Shown one piece after another: positions 31,373 to 42,875 of a stretch of 64,000 bases of DNA. The stretch spans positions 2,108,001 to 2,172,000 of the forward strand of contig NC_091280.1 of the NCBI RefSeq assembly GCF_042100115.1. The letters run 5' to 3'. The stretch's first letter is position 1. Every line of letters begins with the position of its first letter. Made by a program: the position numbers and the translations under genes. This DNA is from Alternaria dauci. Its lineage: Eukaryota > Ascomycota > Dothideomycetes > Pleosporales > Pleosporaceae. The notes under the pieces were generated by a model, which saw only the letters and a program-made list of their open reading frames with translations, had not been told where the DNA came from and did no database searches.

Positions 31373-33738
31373 GGTGGGTGTATGTGAGGGTGGGTATGCA
31401 CGAGCGCGTGAGGGTTGGGTTGGAGGTGGGTGGCGGTGGAGGATGAGAGGTCCAAGTATGCGGGGTTAACGGCTAGATGCGGCGCGTAGATGTGTGCTTC
31501 GTGCGAGCGCGAAATATGGATACGGTGTGCTTCAGAAAGGTTCGTATACTTGGGTTTGCGCAAGCGTCAAAGGAATAAATGGGTGTGCTGAAAGAAAGTT
31601 GCGCGAGGCAGCTATCGCGCCCGTGATCTAGAAAGTTCGGGAGGTCCCGAGATCGCCCCACTTTAGCGTCCCTAGGTACTCAACTTCGACCTAGACACCT
31701 TCTGCACCTCTCAGCCACTCCATCACTACCAGATACCCTATGACCTTCTACAATCACGGTTCAACTAAGAAAGTCGCCCTACTTTCAGATCGTCTTGTTA
31801 TCTGACAGCAATTAGACGGAACTGCACAAGAGAGCACCTCGCATGCGTTACTGTATGGTGCCGCTTTACCAGGAAGCATGCACGTAAGACGCTCGGGTCA
31901 CTGTCATTACCGGGCAATCGATCTATGTGTGCCGTTGCAGTGTCTCCAATGATATCGTTCGGGCAGCTCTACCCGTCAGAGAAGGAGCTGGGTACCCGAG
32001 GAATGTCGTGCAGCATCACTGGTCGGTAGACCTAGCTGCCAGGTGCCGGTCTTCCATTCGAGCTGCCTAGGAGTCTCGAACCCGTCTACAAGTGGAGCGC
32101 AACCTCTTCCAATTATGGAGTACAAAAGGGGCATAATCCAATCATAGCCCGTTTGTTCGCGATGTGGGTGTGATGCGGAACGCCCCGCGCGGGGTCGGGA
32201 TTGCCGTTAGGCGTTAGCGGAGTAGTGTATGTCGACGTGTATTCAGATGCAACACGCCACCGTTATGCACATGTCGCAGCGTTACCGGAGCACACCAAGA
32301 TCTACATCTCTGTACACTACACCGATGATACCCGTCACCACAGCCTGCAGACGTATGTGTTCAGGGTGGACGTCAGCACTTGAACACGATTTGAGAAGGC
32401 ACCGCCGATATTCTACACAACCATCTTAGGTCAGTCGAAACGGCTTAAGCCTGATGCAGAGAGTGGCGTTGAGAGAGACTCGCAAGTGTGAGTGGGTCGG
32501 TGGGTTTGTGCTGATCCGAGTGCAGACACCTTCAGGTCAGAAATGCAGCACACCAACTTTATTGACGAGCAGCTGCAGTGACGCCTCACCTCGACTTCCG
32601 ACTAGCCCTGCTGTTCAGAAAACTATCCCACCTTGGTCTGACTGAGTAGCTTGTTCCATCGCTAATGGGCGTTCTGCAGTGCGAAGATGGCAGCAATGAT
32701 TCCGTTTCACAAAGTGTGTCGTGGATACTATTTCACATTGTATTGCCTTATCCCGCACCTAGGGCGCAGGCTACGAAGAGCTCGTCATGCCAAAACTGGA
32801 AAGCGATACCATTGCGGTCGCGTGGACTAAAAGCAATCTCACTCTAACACAGACCTGGCTACAATGAGCAGCCTCTGCTACGTCGGAGTGGACACTTGCT
32901 TCCTCGATAGTCCTAAGCGACAGAACATCCGCTTAGTACTGATGTTCGGTCCGATATCGTTCAACACTCTCGTGCATGCATACTGCACATGACTTACTGG
33001 ATCTGCGCCGTCCAGTGATGTTATTTCGCATTCGGAGCGTCGGGTAGCATGTCGCGACAGAGATCTAGAGCTGGAAACGCTACTTCGCGCATGTAAACGA
33101 ACATTTTCCTGAAACACACGCTTCACCGCTCTTCCGCCATATGCGTCTTCGTGTATCTTCCAGCTAATCGCTGGTATGCTTGTACCCAACCACCTAGTCT
33201 CTCAAACGACCACGCTTTGAAGAACCATGATCACACACAACAGGTTTACGATGCATTAAGTTCTCTTCAAAATTATATACTACATGACTGGTTTTGACAA
33301 TGAAGATCACGATAATGAAAGAGTACAGAGGGGAGTTAGTCCACAGTGATGATGCAGACTTGCATGCAGACTGAAACACCATCGGAAGGGCTGTCGGGAA
33401 TACACCTGACGGAGCTTAGAGGTCAGGGACTCGGCCCCTTGGCAATCGACGTAGGCCTAGCGACTGCTCTCATAGGCTTAATTTTAACTTGGCCTTCGAG
33501 GCGTCCAACATCATGGAGTAGATTTCAAGATTCTAGATCAGAGAACCATACTGCAGGACAGGAGATCGTCTAATGCCGTTCAGGAAGAGATGAAGTATGA
33601 GGAGTTGCTTTTGCTACCATCAAACTCTACAAAAGCCCTCCTACATTCCTCGAATTTTCATTCTCCTCACCATCATCTCTTCACCACTACATTTAAACGA
33701 ATCTTCTTAGCCAAAACCACCTTCTACACAAAACCAAC
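31373..33738. other. 2.4-kb gene-empty region
   Basis: Open frames are short and mutually overlapping. None shows protein-like motifs or a coherent exon pair. It includes a CCTAGGTA site at 31671. The last 150 bp before 33739 form the lectin 5' leader, C/A/T-rich with no ATG just before the start. No mobile-element relic was recognised by eye. Confidence 0.5.
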
Positions 33739-34392
33739 ATGTCTGACTACACCGGCCCCGGAATGTACGAAATTCTCCCCAAACATGCTCCGGAGATGAG
33801 CCTAAATGTTTGGGGCGGTGCGACCAAGGCTGGCACCCCAATAAAGCTATAGTACGTTTGCCTACCACGACTCAACATCGCCGTCTTCGACTGACCATCC
33901 ACTAGCCAACGGACCACCGGCGCCAACAACACCCACTTTGAGATTGTATCAGCAGGAGGCACGTCCGCCATGTCCGAGAAGGGCGACCGCGAATACCACA
34001 TCATCTGCGCAAACTCTGGTTTGTACCTGTGCATGAACGGTAGGCCATTCTATATCCTCCCGCGGCATACCCGTCTTCTAACCACCCATATCCATGTAGA
34101 CGAAGGCGGTAAAATCACCTCTGAGATCCGCCCTCCCCTCGACACCGCCATCCGCTGGAAGATTGCATACACTGGAAATGGTGCTTACGCGTAAGTTCTT
34201 TCTTTCGCAACTATCCGTGAATAGGGGAGATTATCTAACGCGTGCTTCAGCATCAACAACGCGAGCAGCAAGGCAAAGCAGCAACTCAACGTCCGTGGCT
34301 CTGGCAAGGACAGCGGAACGGAAGTGATTTCGTACACTATTACTGATAATGCCGCCAACGCCCAGTTCATCCTCAAGGCTGTGATGGCTTGA
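33739..34392 (+). CDS. ricin-B-type (beta-trefoil) lectin-like protein, 159 aa, four exons
   Basis: Exons 33739-33851, 33906-34039, 34100-34190 and 34251-34392, with introns of 54, 60 and 60 nt. The joined frame is exactly 160 codons including stop. The protein resembles single-domain fungal beta-trefoil lectins: LNVWGGATKAGTPIKLYQ is a typical ricin-type repeat, followed by HFEIV, YHIICANSGLYLCMNDEGG and AIRWKIAYTGNGAYAI. It has no signal peptide, so it is probably cytosolic, as is usual for these lectins. Fungal relatives bind carbohydrates and some are active against nematodes or insects; for this one only lectin fold is inferred. It has no catalytic A-chain-like domain. The second intron is a multiple of three and stop-free, so its retention would simply add 20 residues. 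Confidence 0.82.
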
Positions 34393-34826
34393 AGTCTGTC
34401 TGTATAGATAGTGTAGTCGAGTTCGTACGTTGAGACTGCCGTTACGACTAAACGCAGTGGTAGACTACTCAGTAGAGATACAGCATGTATCGTCTGTCGC
34501 TCTTTTAGCAAATCGATCCGGTATACATGTCCATGTACTTTTAATTGATTGTCACGAGTTGTTTCCTAGCCTTGTAGTGAACATAATAGGAATGTCCTGT
34601 AACCCAGCATAATTGTACACTTTGCTGGGCAGAATCGTCTTACCCTGACCTTAGTTCGGTGAATTTCGTTGGGTAATGCGCTTGATATAATCACCCAGAT
34701 GTTATGAGCACCAATTGCATATGCATTGTGTAAAATCTCATTTGATCATCGAAGAAGCCATCGCTTCTCTCATTGTTACATCTAAACAGATGTCGATACA
34801 CTAAGACATCTTCTCGTGGATCCAAA
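34393..34826. other. intergenic, convergent 3' ends
   Basis: Between the lectin and MFS transporter stop codons. No gene seen. Confidence 0.5.
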
Positions 34827-36523
34827 TTACAAAGTATATCGGTAAAACGGGCTCTTATCACCCATAAGCAACAACTCCTGCTCCGAATACCTCGCACGAA
34901 TAGCATCCTCACCATGCTCCGCAATCAGCTCATCCCTCAGTCTATTCTCCTTCGCATACGCCCACCTCAACACCAAAGTCATGAGAATGGCAGTACAACA
35001 CATGGCCAAACTAGCCGCGAAACCAGTCGTGTACTTTGGTGCCTCGCGCGAGAGATAAATGTTGCTTCCCATGATACCACCCATATTTCCCACGGAAATC
35101 AAGAGAGCCATACCAACGGCACGCTTGGACGATGGTGCGAGGGAGTTGCCAATCCACGAGACAAGGCAGGTAAAAGGGCAGTATAGACCTCCGGCTACCG
35201 GGAAAAGGAAGCCATAGGTGATACCGGGGTAGGCGGGCTTGGGAATGGCCAGTTGAGCGATGAAGCCGCACACGGCAATCGAGTATCCTCCAATGATGTA
35301 TGGGGAGCGCATGCGCGTCAGATCAGAGGCCCAGGCGAATACGAGGGTAAGGATAGCGGCGAAAACGTAGATGGGGATGGTCATGAGTTGGGCATTGGCA
35401 CTGGTGTACCCGAGCTCTTTGATAACAGATGGCACGGTGGCTGTGAATCTATATAAGAGTGTCAGTCACGGATCATAGCAAACATTGTCGTCGTCGACTT
35501 ACCCGTAAACTCCAACAGTATTTCCCCAGAACACAACCGTAGCGGCCCAAATTTTCCAATCAGAAAGGCCAGTGATGATCTGCTCTTTGCTAATCTTATC
35601 ACTGTTGGTGGCCTGACCCTGACCAGACCCTGAATCGTTGGACAACCGGGAAACAAGCAAGTCGCGCTCTGGTTGTGTAAGGAACTTGGCAGTTTCTGGG
35701 CTATCCGGCAGAATCTTCCAGATGATGAGTGCGAGTGCAACTGGGATCAATCCCTCAATGAGGAAGATCCACTGCCATCCTGCAAGCCCGGAGCGGCCAT
35801 CGAGCTGCTCAATACCGTAGGCGAGTAGACCACTGAAAGCACCAGCGAGGGAGGCGGCGATGTAGAAAACAGCCATGCGGCGCTGGAGTTCGAAACGGCG
35901 ATACCAGAGAGTAAGCAGGAATGTTGCTGCGGGGAAGAAGCCAGACTACGGGTGTGAGTATACGCTGTCAAGTCTGGATTTGGAGGTTATCGACCTACCT
36001 CTGTCACACCCAAAAAGAATCGTCCGGCAAGGAGACCACCGTAGCTGGTCGTTAGGCCCATGAGCGTCATAACGAGACCCCAAGAGAACATCAGGATTGC
36101 CATCCAATGACTTGGGCGCATCATTTTGAGCACGATGTTGCTGGGCACTTCGAGGAGTGTGTAAGGAACGAAGAATAGGGTGACTGCAGTATTGTACTGG
36201 ATACCGTCCATGCGAAGGTCATCCGTCATACCAGCAATCCTCGCATTACCGACTACAATGGGTTAGTATTTGGATACATGTTTGTTCGAGAGCCTGCACT
36301 TACTGTTGCTCCGATCGATGAACGCGACGAGATAGAGAAGAGACAACATCGGGACCAGTCTCATGTCTACTTTCCTCAGCACACGAGCAGCCTCCTTCTC
36401 CGCAAGATCTATATCCTGAGCTTCGAGCTCGCCACTGCCCGATGAATTCGAGATCTTCTCCGCGACATTCTCGGTTTTCTGGTGCTCGGCGGAGAGCTTG
36501 TCGTGATCGAGTGCTGTCGCCAT
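34827..36523 (-). CDS. MFS transporter, Dal5/anion:cation symporter type, 512 aa, four exons
   Basis: Exons (minus strand) 36523-36304, 36252-35999, 35945-35503 and 35448-34827. Introns are 51, 53 and 54 nt with GTAAGT or GTAGGT donors and TAG acceptors. The joined length is exactly 513 codons including stop. The protein has a charged cytosolic N-terminus, then about twelve hydrophobic segments. Family marks are RLVPMLSLLYLVAFIDRSNIGNAR after the first helix, VPYTLLEVPSNIVLKMMRPS, GRFFLGVTESGFFP and FLIEGLIPV followed by LPDSPETAKFL. This is the fungal allantoate/nicotinate/vitamin-type transporter group. The substrate cannot be predicted from sequence alone. A second member of the group lies at 62132-63811. 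Confidence 0.92.
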
Positions 36524-37403
36524 GGTGTAGTTGCAGGCAATATGGGAGAAGAATGTGACAGGGCAATGCACGACCTCAACCCCATGGGGAGCTTTTACCC
36601 TTTAATGCATCTCGGTATAATGCAAAGCCCGAATCGTAGCATCACGACGGCATACCTTCTTCGGCAACGTCACCCACTTAGCATGCATGCCTTGCCTCCC
36701 CAGGCACCCCTCAATGCAATTGACCCTCTTGTGTGGAGGCGGATCAAACGTCTCTTAGCTTCTGGGGTAGCAAGCGGCGTCTTTGCGGGGTAGTTTTGGA
36801 GGATCAACATGCACGGCGTCGGCACGTGCGCCGCGATCTGCATGTCGTAGTGACGTATGGTTCGACCATCTGTCAAGCGGCACAGCATAAACTGGAGACG
36901 TGCAGCGGCGGATTTGCCGATCTCATAAGCCGCGGCTTCGTTGTGGGCATCTGTTGAAGGGCCGGTGGTGCATTTGGCGAGGAGTTGCTGGGTGGTTGGT
37001 CGGATGAATGCCGTCGGCGATGGACCGAGGAAGAAGAAAGTCCTGTCGGGAGCAGCGCCGCCTACGACACCTTGGAGTATGTAGCTAATGGACATGCAAT
37101 GTCCGGGCCCTGTAGCCTGTGGTAGTCTGATGTTAGTCCACACTGCATACAAGACATATCCAGGTCATGGCCCATCGGGTTGGTAGCTTAATGAAAAGCG
37201 CTGCTCAGAATTGAGGATGTACCTATGTGGAACCCCAATATGGAACAAGGTTCTGCCTCGAGACGAGGTAACCACGCTCAAGCACCCGTGACCGCGATAC
37301 TTGAACCGGTTGTACGTGAGCAGTCCAACGCATCTCTCTGTTCGACATGATCAATCGCGCCCACGTTGGAGTCTAGGCAGGTTGCGCTTTCATATACGTC
37401 CAA
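36524..37403. other. 0.9-kb intergenic region
   Basis: Upstream of the MFS gene and downstream of the small GTPase gene. A 160-codon minus-strand frame (36670-37152) was considered and not accepted. Confidence 0.45.
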
Positions 37404-38126
37404 TTACATGAGGGTGCACACATCAGCTTTAGTTTTGGCGCCATCCTTGGTTGTCGTCTTTGCACATGTCTTTGCGACATCCTCCAACACCTGCCGACAC
37501 AGCTCCCCTGTCAGCGCACTACATTCAGCATAGTGATCGCACAGCATTCGTTGCGCAGTCTGCAATCCCTCGTGTGGCATAACGCTCGCGCCCTTGCCCT
37601 TCTTATCCGGGCCATGCTCCGCCAACGTCCATTGTCTCCTCAGATCCCTCTTCAGACCAAGGACCATCACAGGCAAGTTTTCGTCGTAATTGAAGTGCTT
37701 ATTCACTACCGGCAGCCATGTCGAGGAGAGCGATTCGAGCGACGCGCGCGAAGAAATGTCGTAGCAGAGGATCACGAATTGGGGGTGTAGAAGCGTATAG
37801 TTCTGAGGTGAAGCTGTGTCGTAGAACTGCAGCCTGTATGGCCGGCCATAGAGAGCGATATCGAAGGCATACGGCTGGTCGATGTCGCGCAGCTTGGGGA
37901 GCTCATACGGTGGGAGGTCGTCGTTCTGAGGCTGTACACCGAGTGACAGGCGACTTTGAACCATCAGCAAATGTGATGAGATGTCATTGACAAGCTTTGA
38001 TTGCCTCGATCGGCCTGTATGGTGCACGCCGGATGGTAGTACTCACGACAAGAACGTCGACTTCCCGACCTCAGCGTCGCCTAACAGCAGGACGGTAATC
38101 TCTGGAGGCAGTGAATTGTATTCCAT
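37404..38126 (-). CDS. atypical Rho/Ras-like small GTPase, 209 aa, two exons
   Basis: Exons 38126-38047 and 37953-37404 joined across a 93-nt intron (GTGAGT...CAAAG, phase 2). The P-loop is intact, GDAEVGKST (residues 16-24). The G3 motif is degenerate: DTAS at 72-75, followed by PQNY, instead of DxxG-Q. G4 reads GLKRD instead of NKxD or TKxD. G5 is recognisable as ECSALTG. The C-terminus is CTLM, a CaaX box, so prenylation and membrane attachment are likely. Overall it resembles the Rho/Ras superfamily with altered nucleotide handling. It may bind but hydrolyse GTP poorly. The first exon starts at MEYNSLPPEITVLLLG, which directly precedes the P-loop as in the family. Confidence 0.85.
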
Positions 38127-39094
38127 CGCGAGTCGTGGATGCCTCGCAGGCACAGGCAGATATCAGATATCAACGCGGTTTCATGTTTGCGTATGGGAGA
38201 GATATGAGAAGTGACGAACACATCTGGGCGGCGCGGAGATAGGCGTCAGCGACACTTGGCAAAAGCAAAGCCTTCCGCCCTTGCTGTCTCTACACCCCTT
38301 CATTCAAGTTCCCCAATATATCGCCCGCTCTCAATAATCATCTCTTATGTGCTCTAAGTTTTTTTGCGCTATTGTGACAGTGACTAATCAACAAAAAACG
38401 TCCGCTGCTGCTTCTTCGCCCGAGTTCGGCGTGCTAACCCAAATTACGGGCCTCTGCCCCGTTCTTGCCCTCCGTCACCGAAGCCCCGGTAACCACCCTG
38501 GTATACTACCGCTCGATCATGCATGCACTCAGTAATGCGATAAAATCGAACGACCCTCTTTACACAGCTGTGGGGTGTTCGACTTTACCTCATCACCGAG
38601 TGCATGGAAAGCTCCTGTGCCTCTCGAACTTGACAGCCTCGGTATAACGCTTATCTACACCACCATTCATACAGCCTCGCAGCCACAATCATCAGTGCCT
38701 TGCTAACCCGCCTTCAGCGGTCTTGGCAACGCCTCCGACACCACGAGCCAGGAGTCTGGATCCTTTAAAGCATTTTGCATCCTGTTTGCTTACCACCAAC
38801 ATGATGTTTTGCGTTAGGCAGGAATCCGTGTGGCCATAGCAGAAGATAACACTTAGGACCTGCTTAGAATCGTACAGCATGTACGCCAGCCAAGAGCGCT
38901 TGCCGTCTTGGAGTCTTGGAACGCCGTCCCCCGATTACCGCATCAGGAAGCTGGGAGCAATGCGCTCGTCTAAGAGGCTGGCAATACAAAGTACCAAGCA
39001 ATCGACTTTGAATAAATAACAACAGCATGGCGACAGTCTGTATCTGCACGACTTGCAACTTCTACTCGTCGCAGCATTCTTACCGCTGCCCGCC
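38127..39094. other. 1-kb intergenic region
   Basis: Divergent region between the small GTPase and the carboxypeptidase. Only short frames, none supported. Confidence 0.5.
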
Positions 39095-40611
39095 ATGAAG
39101 GTCTCCACTCTCCTCGGTCTGCTCCCTGGCGCTGTCCTTGCGTCGGATGTGCTGAGCGTTGCGTTCTACGCCAAGGAGAAGAACCAGCTGTACGACTTCA
39201 TCTCGGCCAACAGCGAGATCGACTATGGCTGCCGTCCTGTTGTCATGGCTGCTGGCGGCGAGCACAAGCTGCATGCTGTCATTTCAGAGGACCACTTGGA
39301 CCACTTCAAGCGAAGCCTGGATCCTGAGCTCGTTCGCGTTGAGCTTTTGCACAACATGAACAAGCGACAGACCGCAACTGCACCCATCGGCAAGGGCGAT
39401 CGTTTCAAGGGTGGAAAGGTCGCACCTCGCGGTCTCGGTACCAGGAAGCCCAGCGAGTATGCAGAGCTCCAGAGCGCCGGTGTCTTCAACATCAACGAGG
39501 TCTACACCGCCATGAAGGGTTTGGAGAAGGAATATGGCATGACACTCTTCACAACGCCAGAAAAGACCTTCGAGGGACGATCGATCATTGGCGGCGTTGC
39601 CAACAAGGCGGAGAAGATCAAGAATGACAAGCAGTACATTTACTTCACCTCTGGTACGCCTTTGGTCAGATTTACATTTCAAAGGATAAACTAACATTCA
39701 AAGGAATTCACGCCCGTGAGCGCGGTGGACCTGACAATCTCATCTACTTTGTCTCTGACCTGCTTTACGCAAACGAGCACCGCATCGGCCTGACCTATGG
39801 CAACAAGAAGTACACCAACAGCCAAGTCAAGAAGGTTCTTGGTGCCGGAATCGTGTTCATTCCTATGCTGAACCCAGACGGTGTGAACCATGACCAGGCA
39901 AACAGCAACCTCTGGCGAAAGAACCGCAATCCCGCCTCTTCCACTCCCGGCCTTCCTCTGAGTGTTGGTGTAGATCTTAACAGGAACTTCGACTTCCTCT
40001 GGAACTTCACTGAGAAGTTCGATCCCTCCGTAGCCCCGGCTTCAACCAACCCCTCTTCGCAGGCTTTCTACGGCACCGCGCCATTCTCCGAGCCAGAGTC
40101 GAGAGACATGGCTTGGGTCTATGACCAGTACCCCAACATTCACTGGTACATTGACGTTCACTCCGCTGCTGGAACTCTCCTCTACTCATGGGGTGACGAC
40201 ATCGACCAATCCCATGACCCAAAGCAGAACTTGTTCAACCCAGCTTACGATGGCAAGCGCGGTGTTGTCGAAGATGAGATTTACAAGGAGTACATTGACC
40301 AAGAAGACTGGGACAACATCCGTATCGCTGCCAACCGCACCACCGATGCCATGATCGCCGTCGGCGGCCGCGACTATATCCCCCAACAAGCCGTTGGTCT
40401 CTACCCTACCTCTGGTGCTACAGACGACTGGTCCTTCAGCCGCTGGCACGGGAACAAGGCGCTCACCAAGGTTTACGGCTACACCATGGAATTTGGCTAC
40501 CCGACCAACTTCTACCCCACAAGCGAGGAGTACATTCAAAACATCATCGATACCAATGCTGGGTTCATGGAGTTTATCCTCACTGCTGATGAGATTGGAC
40601 TCAAGGCATAG
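39095..40611 (+). CDS. secreted zinc carboxypeptidase, M14 family, 488 aa, two exons
   Basis: Exons 39095-39653 and 39704-40611 with a 50-nt phase-1 intron (GTACGC...CAAAG; ACTAAC branch site). The N-terminus is a signal peptide (MKVSTLLGLLPGAVLA). A propeptide follows, ending near the basic pair NMNKRQ. The catalytic domain has the zinc ligands His189 and Glu192 (SGIHARERG) and His339 (IDVHSAAG). LNPDGVNHDQ and NRNFDFLW are also present, and the catalytic Glu is Glu449 (YTMEFGYP). All residues needed for metallocarboxypeptidase activity are present, so it is not the inactive Ecm14-type relative. It should remove C-terminal residues from peptides outside the cell. The intron falls immediately before the HxxE motif. 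Confidence 0.93.
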
Positions 40612-40858
40612 GCCTGTAATGGTAGCAGTGGCCCACGCGCTGGGCATGTGGAGGTGATGATATCATGAGAAACGAAAGACGATGTGTTGTAGTTGTAGTA
40701 TTAAGGAGGGGGTATTACATACTAGTCATTAATTCATGTATTGGTACAGCACGCCTTAAGAGCTATAATCCTACAGAAACGCCATTTTTGATAGCTTTCG
40801 ACCCGACGCATCCACAGCAAGCGCATTTCGCCAAAGCTTTGTCCTAACGCAGTACTTC

Positions 40859-41986
40859 TCAATCGTAGCTGCCGTCCAACAACCGCCTTTTCTTCGCCTT
40901 CTTGTCCGTTGGCGAAAGAGGCTGCGGCTGCCGTATATTTGTGCTTCGGCTGCTGAGTGGTGAGGTGTTTGAGGACGATCGCAAGTGATTTGATCTGGAG
41001 CTTTTCTGCGGCGTAACGTTCCGATCGGAAATAGCGTCGCGGTAAACAAAAGGCGAGTGCCTGCCAATTGTTTCTGGACTGCTGACGCTGCGCTGACGGG
41101 TAATCGCGGTTTCTTCATCTTCATCTTCATCTTCTTTCGCTTTTTCACCACTTCCTTCCCCCTCTTCCCCAACATTACTGTAGTCCTCTTCCTCATCCGC
41201 ACCCACAGCACCCTCCACCATCGCTGTCCTCCTCTGCAATCCAACTTGCACTTCCCTTTTCTTCTTCATATTGTCAACAAACATGTCCGACCAATACCTC
41301 CTCCACGTTAAATCTAACCTAAATACCACCCTCCTCGCGTCTCTCAGACTTACATACCAATCTCTATGCTCTGTATAAGTCAACTTCCTAACCCACTTCT
41401 TCGCTGGCGGCGGCGCCCGCGACAGACTTGCAACATGATCAAACAACATGCTCTGCGTCGACGTATTAATATCCAGCACCTGGAGAAGACTCCTCACATC
41501 CCGATCGAAGCACAACCACTGTGTGGCCGGTGGATTAGAAGGAAGCCGGAAGCCGAGCGCTGAGCCGCCTAGCATGAAGACGGAGGGGAGATAGCCGACT
41601 TCTAGGCAACCGGGAGGGGTTTCATCGCCTGGTGGGGTGGGCGTGGAGGCCAGAGGATCGCCGCCGAGCAGGTAGTTGACGTAGCCGTGTTGTTGGCGGT
41701 TCAGCATGGAGCGGAAGTTTGGGACGGAGAGGAAAGAGGCGGCGTAGTGGTAGATTGGGATGTCTTCGTTGAACTTGTGGTATTGGATTTGCTTGAGTTT
41801 TATCCCCTTGGGTCCGCGGAGGCCTCGTGGTAACCTTGCGACGTTTTGGGGTTGCGCCTGGGTCCTGGGCAGGTCGATTTGGGGAGCTTCAATCTTGCGG
41901 GCTTTGGTGCAGTGGTTACGGTCGTTTTCGGGTGACGCATCTCGCTTCTTCCGTTTCTTGGGTCTTGTAGTCGTTTTTGGCGGCAT
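40859..41986 (-). CDS. hypothetical, probably nuclear protein, 375 aa
   Basis: Starts with a strong nuclear-localisation-like cluster (RPKKRKKRD) and ends with a second one (KKAKKRRLLDG). The middle (about 75-250) looks folded, with IYHYAASFLSVPNFRSMLNRQ, GYLPSVFMLGGSALGF, WLCFDRDVRSLLQVLD and RLDLTWRRYWSDMFVDNM. After that come acidic low-complexity (DEDEDEE, from a GAA/GAT-type repeat near 41115) and Ser-rich stretches. The family is not recognised. The frame is open upstream to an ATG at 42061 (400 aa). The inner start at 41986 is preferred because the 25 extra residues are unlike the rest and would place the TACCTAGGTA palindrome inside coding sequence, unlike the other copies. Function unknown. 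Confidence 0.65.
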   Translation of the reverse strand: MPPKTTTRPKKRKKRDASPENDRNHCTKARKIEAPQIDLPRTQAQPQNVARLPRGLRGPKGIKLKQIQYHKFNEDIPIYHYAASFLSVPNFRSMLNRQQHGYVNYLLGGDPLASTPTPPGDETPPGCLEVGYLPSVFMLGGSALGFRLPSNPPATQWLCFDRDVRSLLQVLDINTSTQSMLFDHVASLSRAPPPAKKWVRKLTYTEHRDWYVSLRDARRVVFRLDLTWRRYWSDMFVDNMKKKREVQVGLQRRTAMVEGAVGADEEEDYSNVGEEGEGSGEKAKEDEDEDEETAITRQRSVSSPETIGRHSPFVYRDAISDRNVTPQKSSRSNHLRSSSNTSPLSSRSTNIRQPQPLSPTDKKAKKRRLLDGSYD

Positions 41987-41995
41987 ACCTAGGTA
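41986..41995. repeat. TACCTAGGTA palindrome, copy 2
   Basis: Perfect palindrome abutting the preferred start codon of the minus-strand gene that ends at 40859. Confidence 0.8.
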
Positions 41996-42875
41996 GCGTT
42001 TAGTGATCGGTTTACACAAAATAAAGAGTAGTTGATAGTTGAAAGATGTGAGGACTTGCATCTTGGAGGAATGGGCCGGTATATATACAGTGTGGGAGCT
42101 GGTGTTGCCTTGCTAGGAAGTCCCAGGCAGTATTCAGGGTCTTGTTCACTGTGATGGTGAAATGTCTGCAAAGGGGAAACAGAGAAAAGCTCTATTGAGA
42201 AGCTGATCTTTGCCCCGTCGTCCCTCGGGTGTTTGCATCGTTTTCCAAGGTGGAGATCGAGGTATGGAGGAAGTGACAGTGTATACCTCGCTTCGGTACT
42301 AGTAAGTGTTAGTATGATAACTTGAAGCAGAACCGAGTAAAAGTGAACTCCATAGGAGAGGCCGACGACCTTAAGAGAATAGGTTTTTATTTCGCTCCAT
42401 GTTTGTTTTGATTAATAGAGCGTTGTCGATATGACGGGTTGAGGAATACCTAGGTAGGAACAGTGGTAAATTGTAGCTGTTGAATCACCTCGTCGCCTAC
42501 GGTTGTGTAATCTGGTATAGCCCATGAAATAACGCCCTAGGCCGTGCATCACGCGCCCATATATCTTGCTGCCTTGCTTTAATTACGTGTTCCTTCACTC
42601 AAGACGACCATCATGAGTGGAACCTACTTTCACGGGTTTGTGCTTATGACCGTTGCCCGTGTTACCACGTGTGAAATATAGAGGTGAGATAACCAAGAAT
42701 TTGGATAGGGATGGTGTTCTGGCACTTCTTACCTGATAATTATAGTCGCTCTTTGTCCAGTGAAGGTGAAGGTGAAATCGCTTAGCTTGCCTTACACGAC
42801 GCACACTTATGTCTCTCTCGCTCAACAATTGATTCCTTTTCCTAGATATAATCATCGGAAAGGCCTTTGGAAGTC
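41987..42875. other. 0.9-kb divergent intergenic region
   Basis: Separates the nuclear-type unknown from the secreted unknown. It holds palindrome copies 2 and 3. No gene seen. Confidence 0.5.
42447..42456. repeat. TACCTAGGTA palindrome, copy 3
   Basis: Perfect copy in the middle of the 0.9-kb divergent intergenic region. Confidence 0.8.

Noticed and set aside
33739..34392. Possibility that the ricin-B-type gene encodes a ricin-like toxin
   Set aside because: Only the lectin (B-chain-like) fold is present. There is no catalytic A-chain-like domain and no signal peptide.
36670..37152. 160-codon minus-strand frame between the MFS and GTPase genes
   Set aside because: No motif, unusual composition, and no supporting exon structure; it may be chance in a GC-rich spacer.
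41100..41135. CTTCAT-type microsatellite
   Set aside because: It is in frame inside the minus-strand gene and simply encodes an acidic DE-rich stretch.
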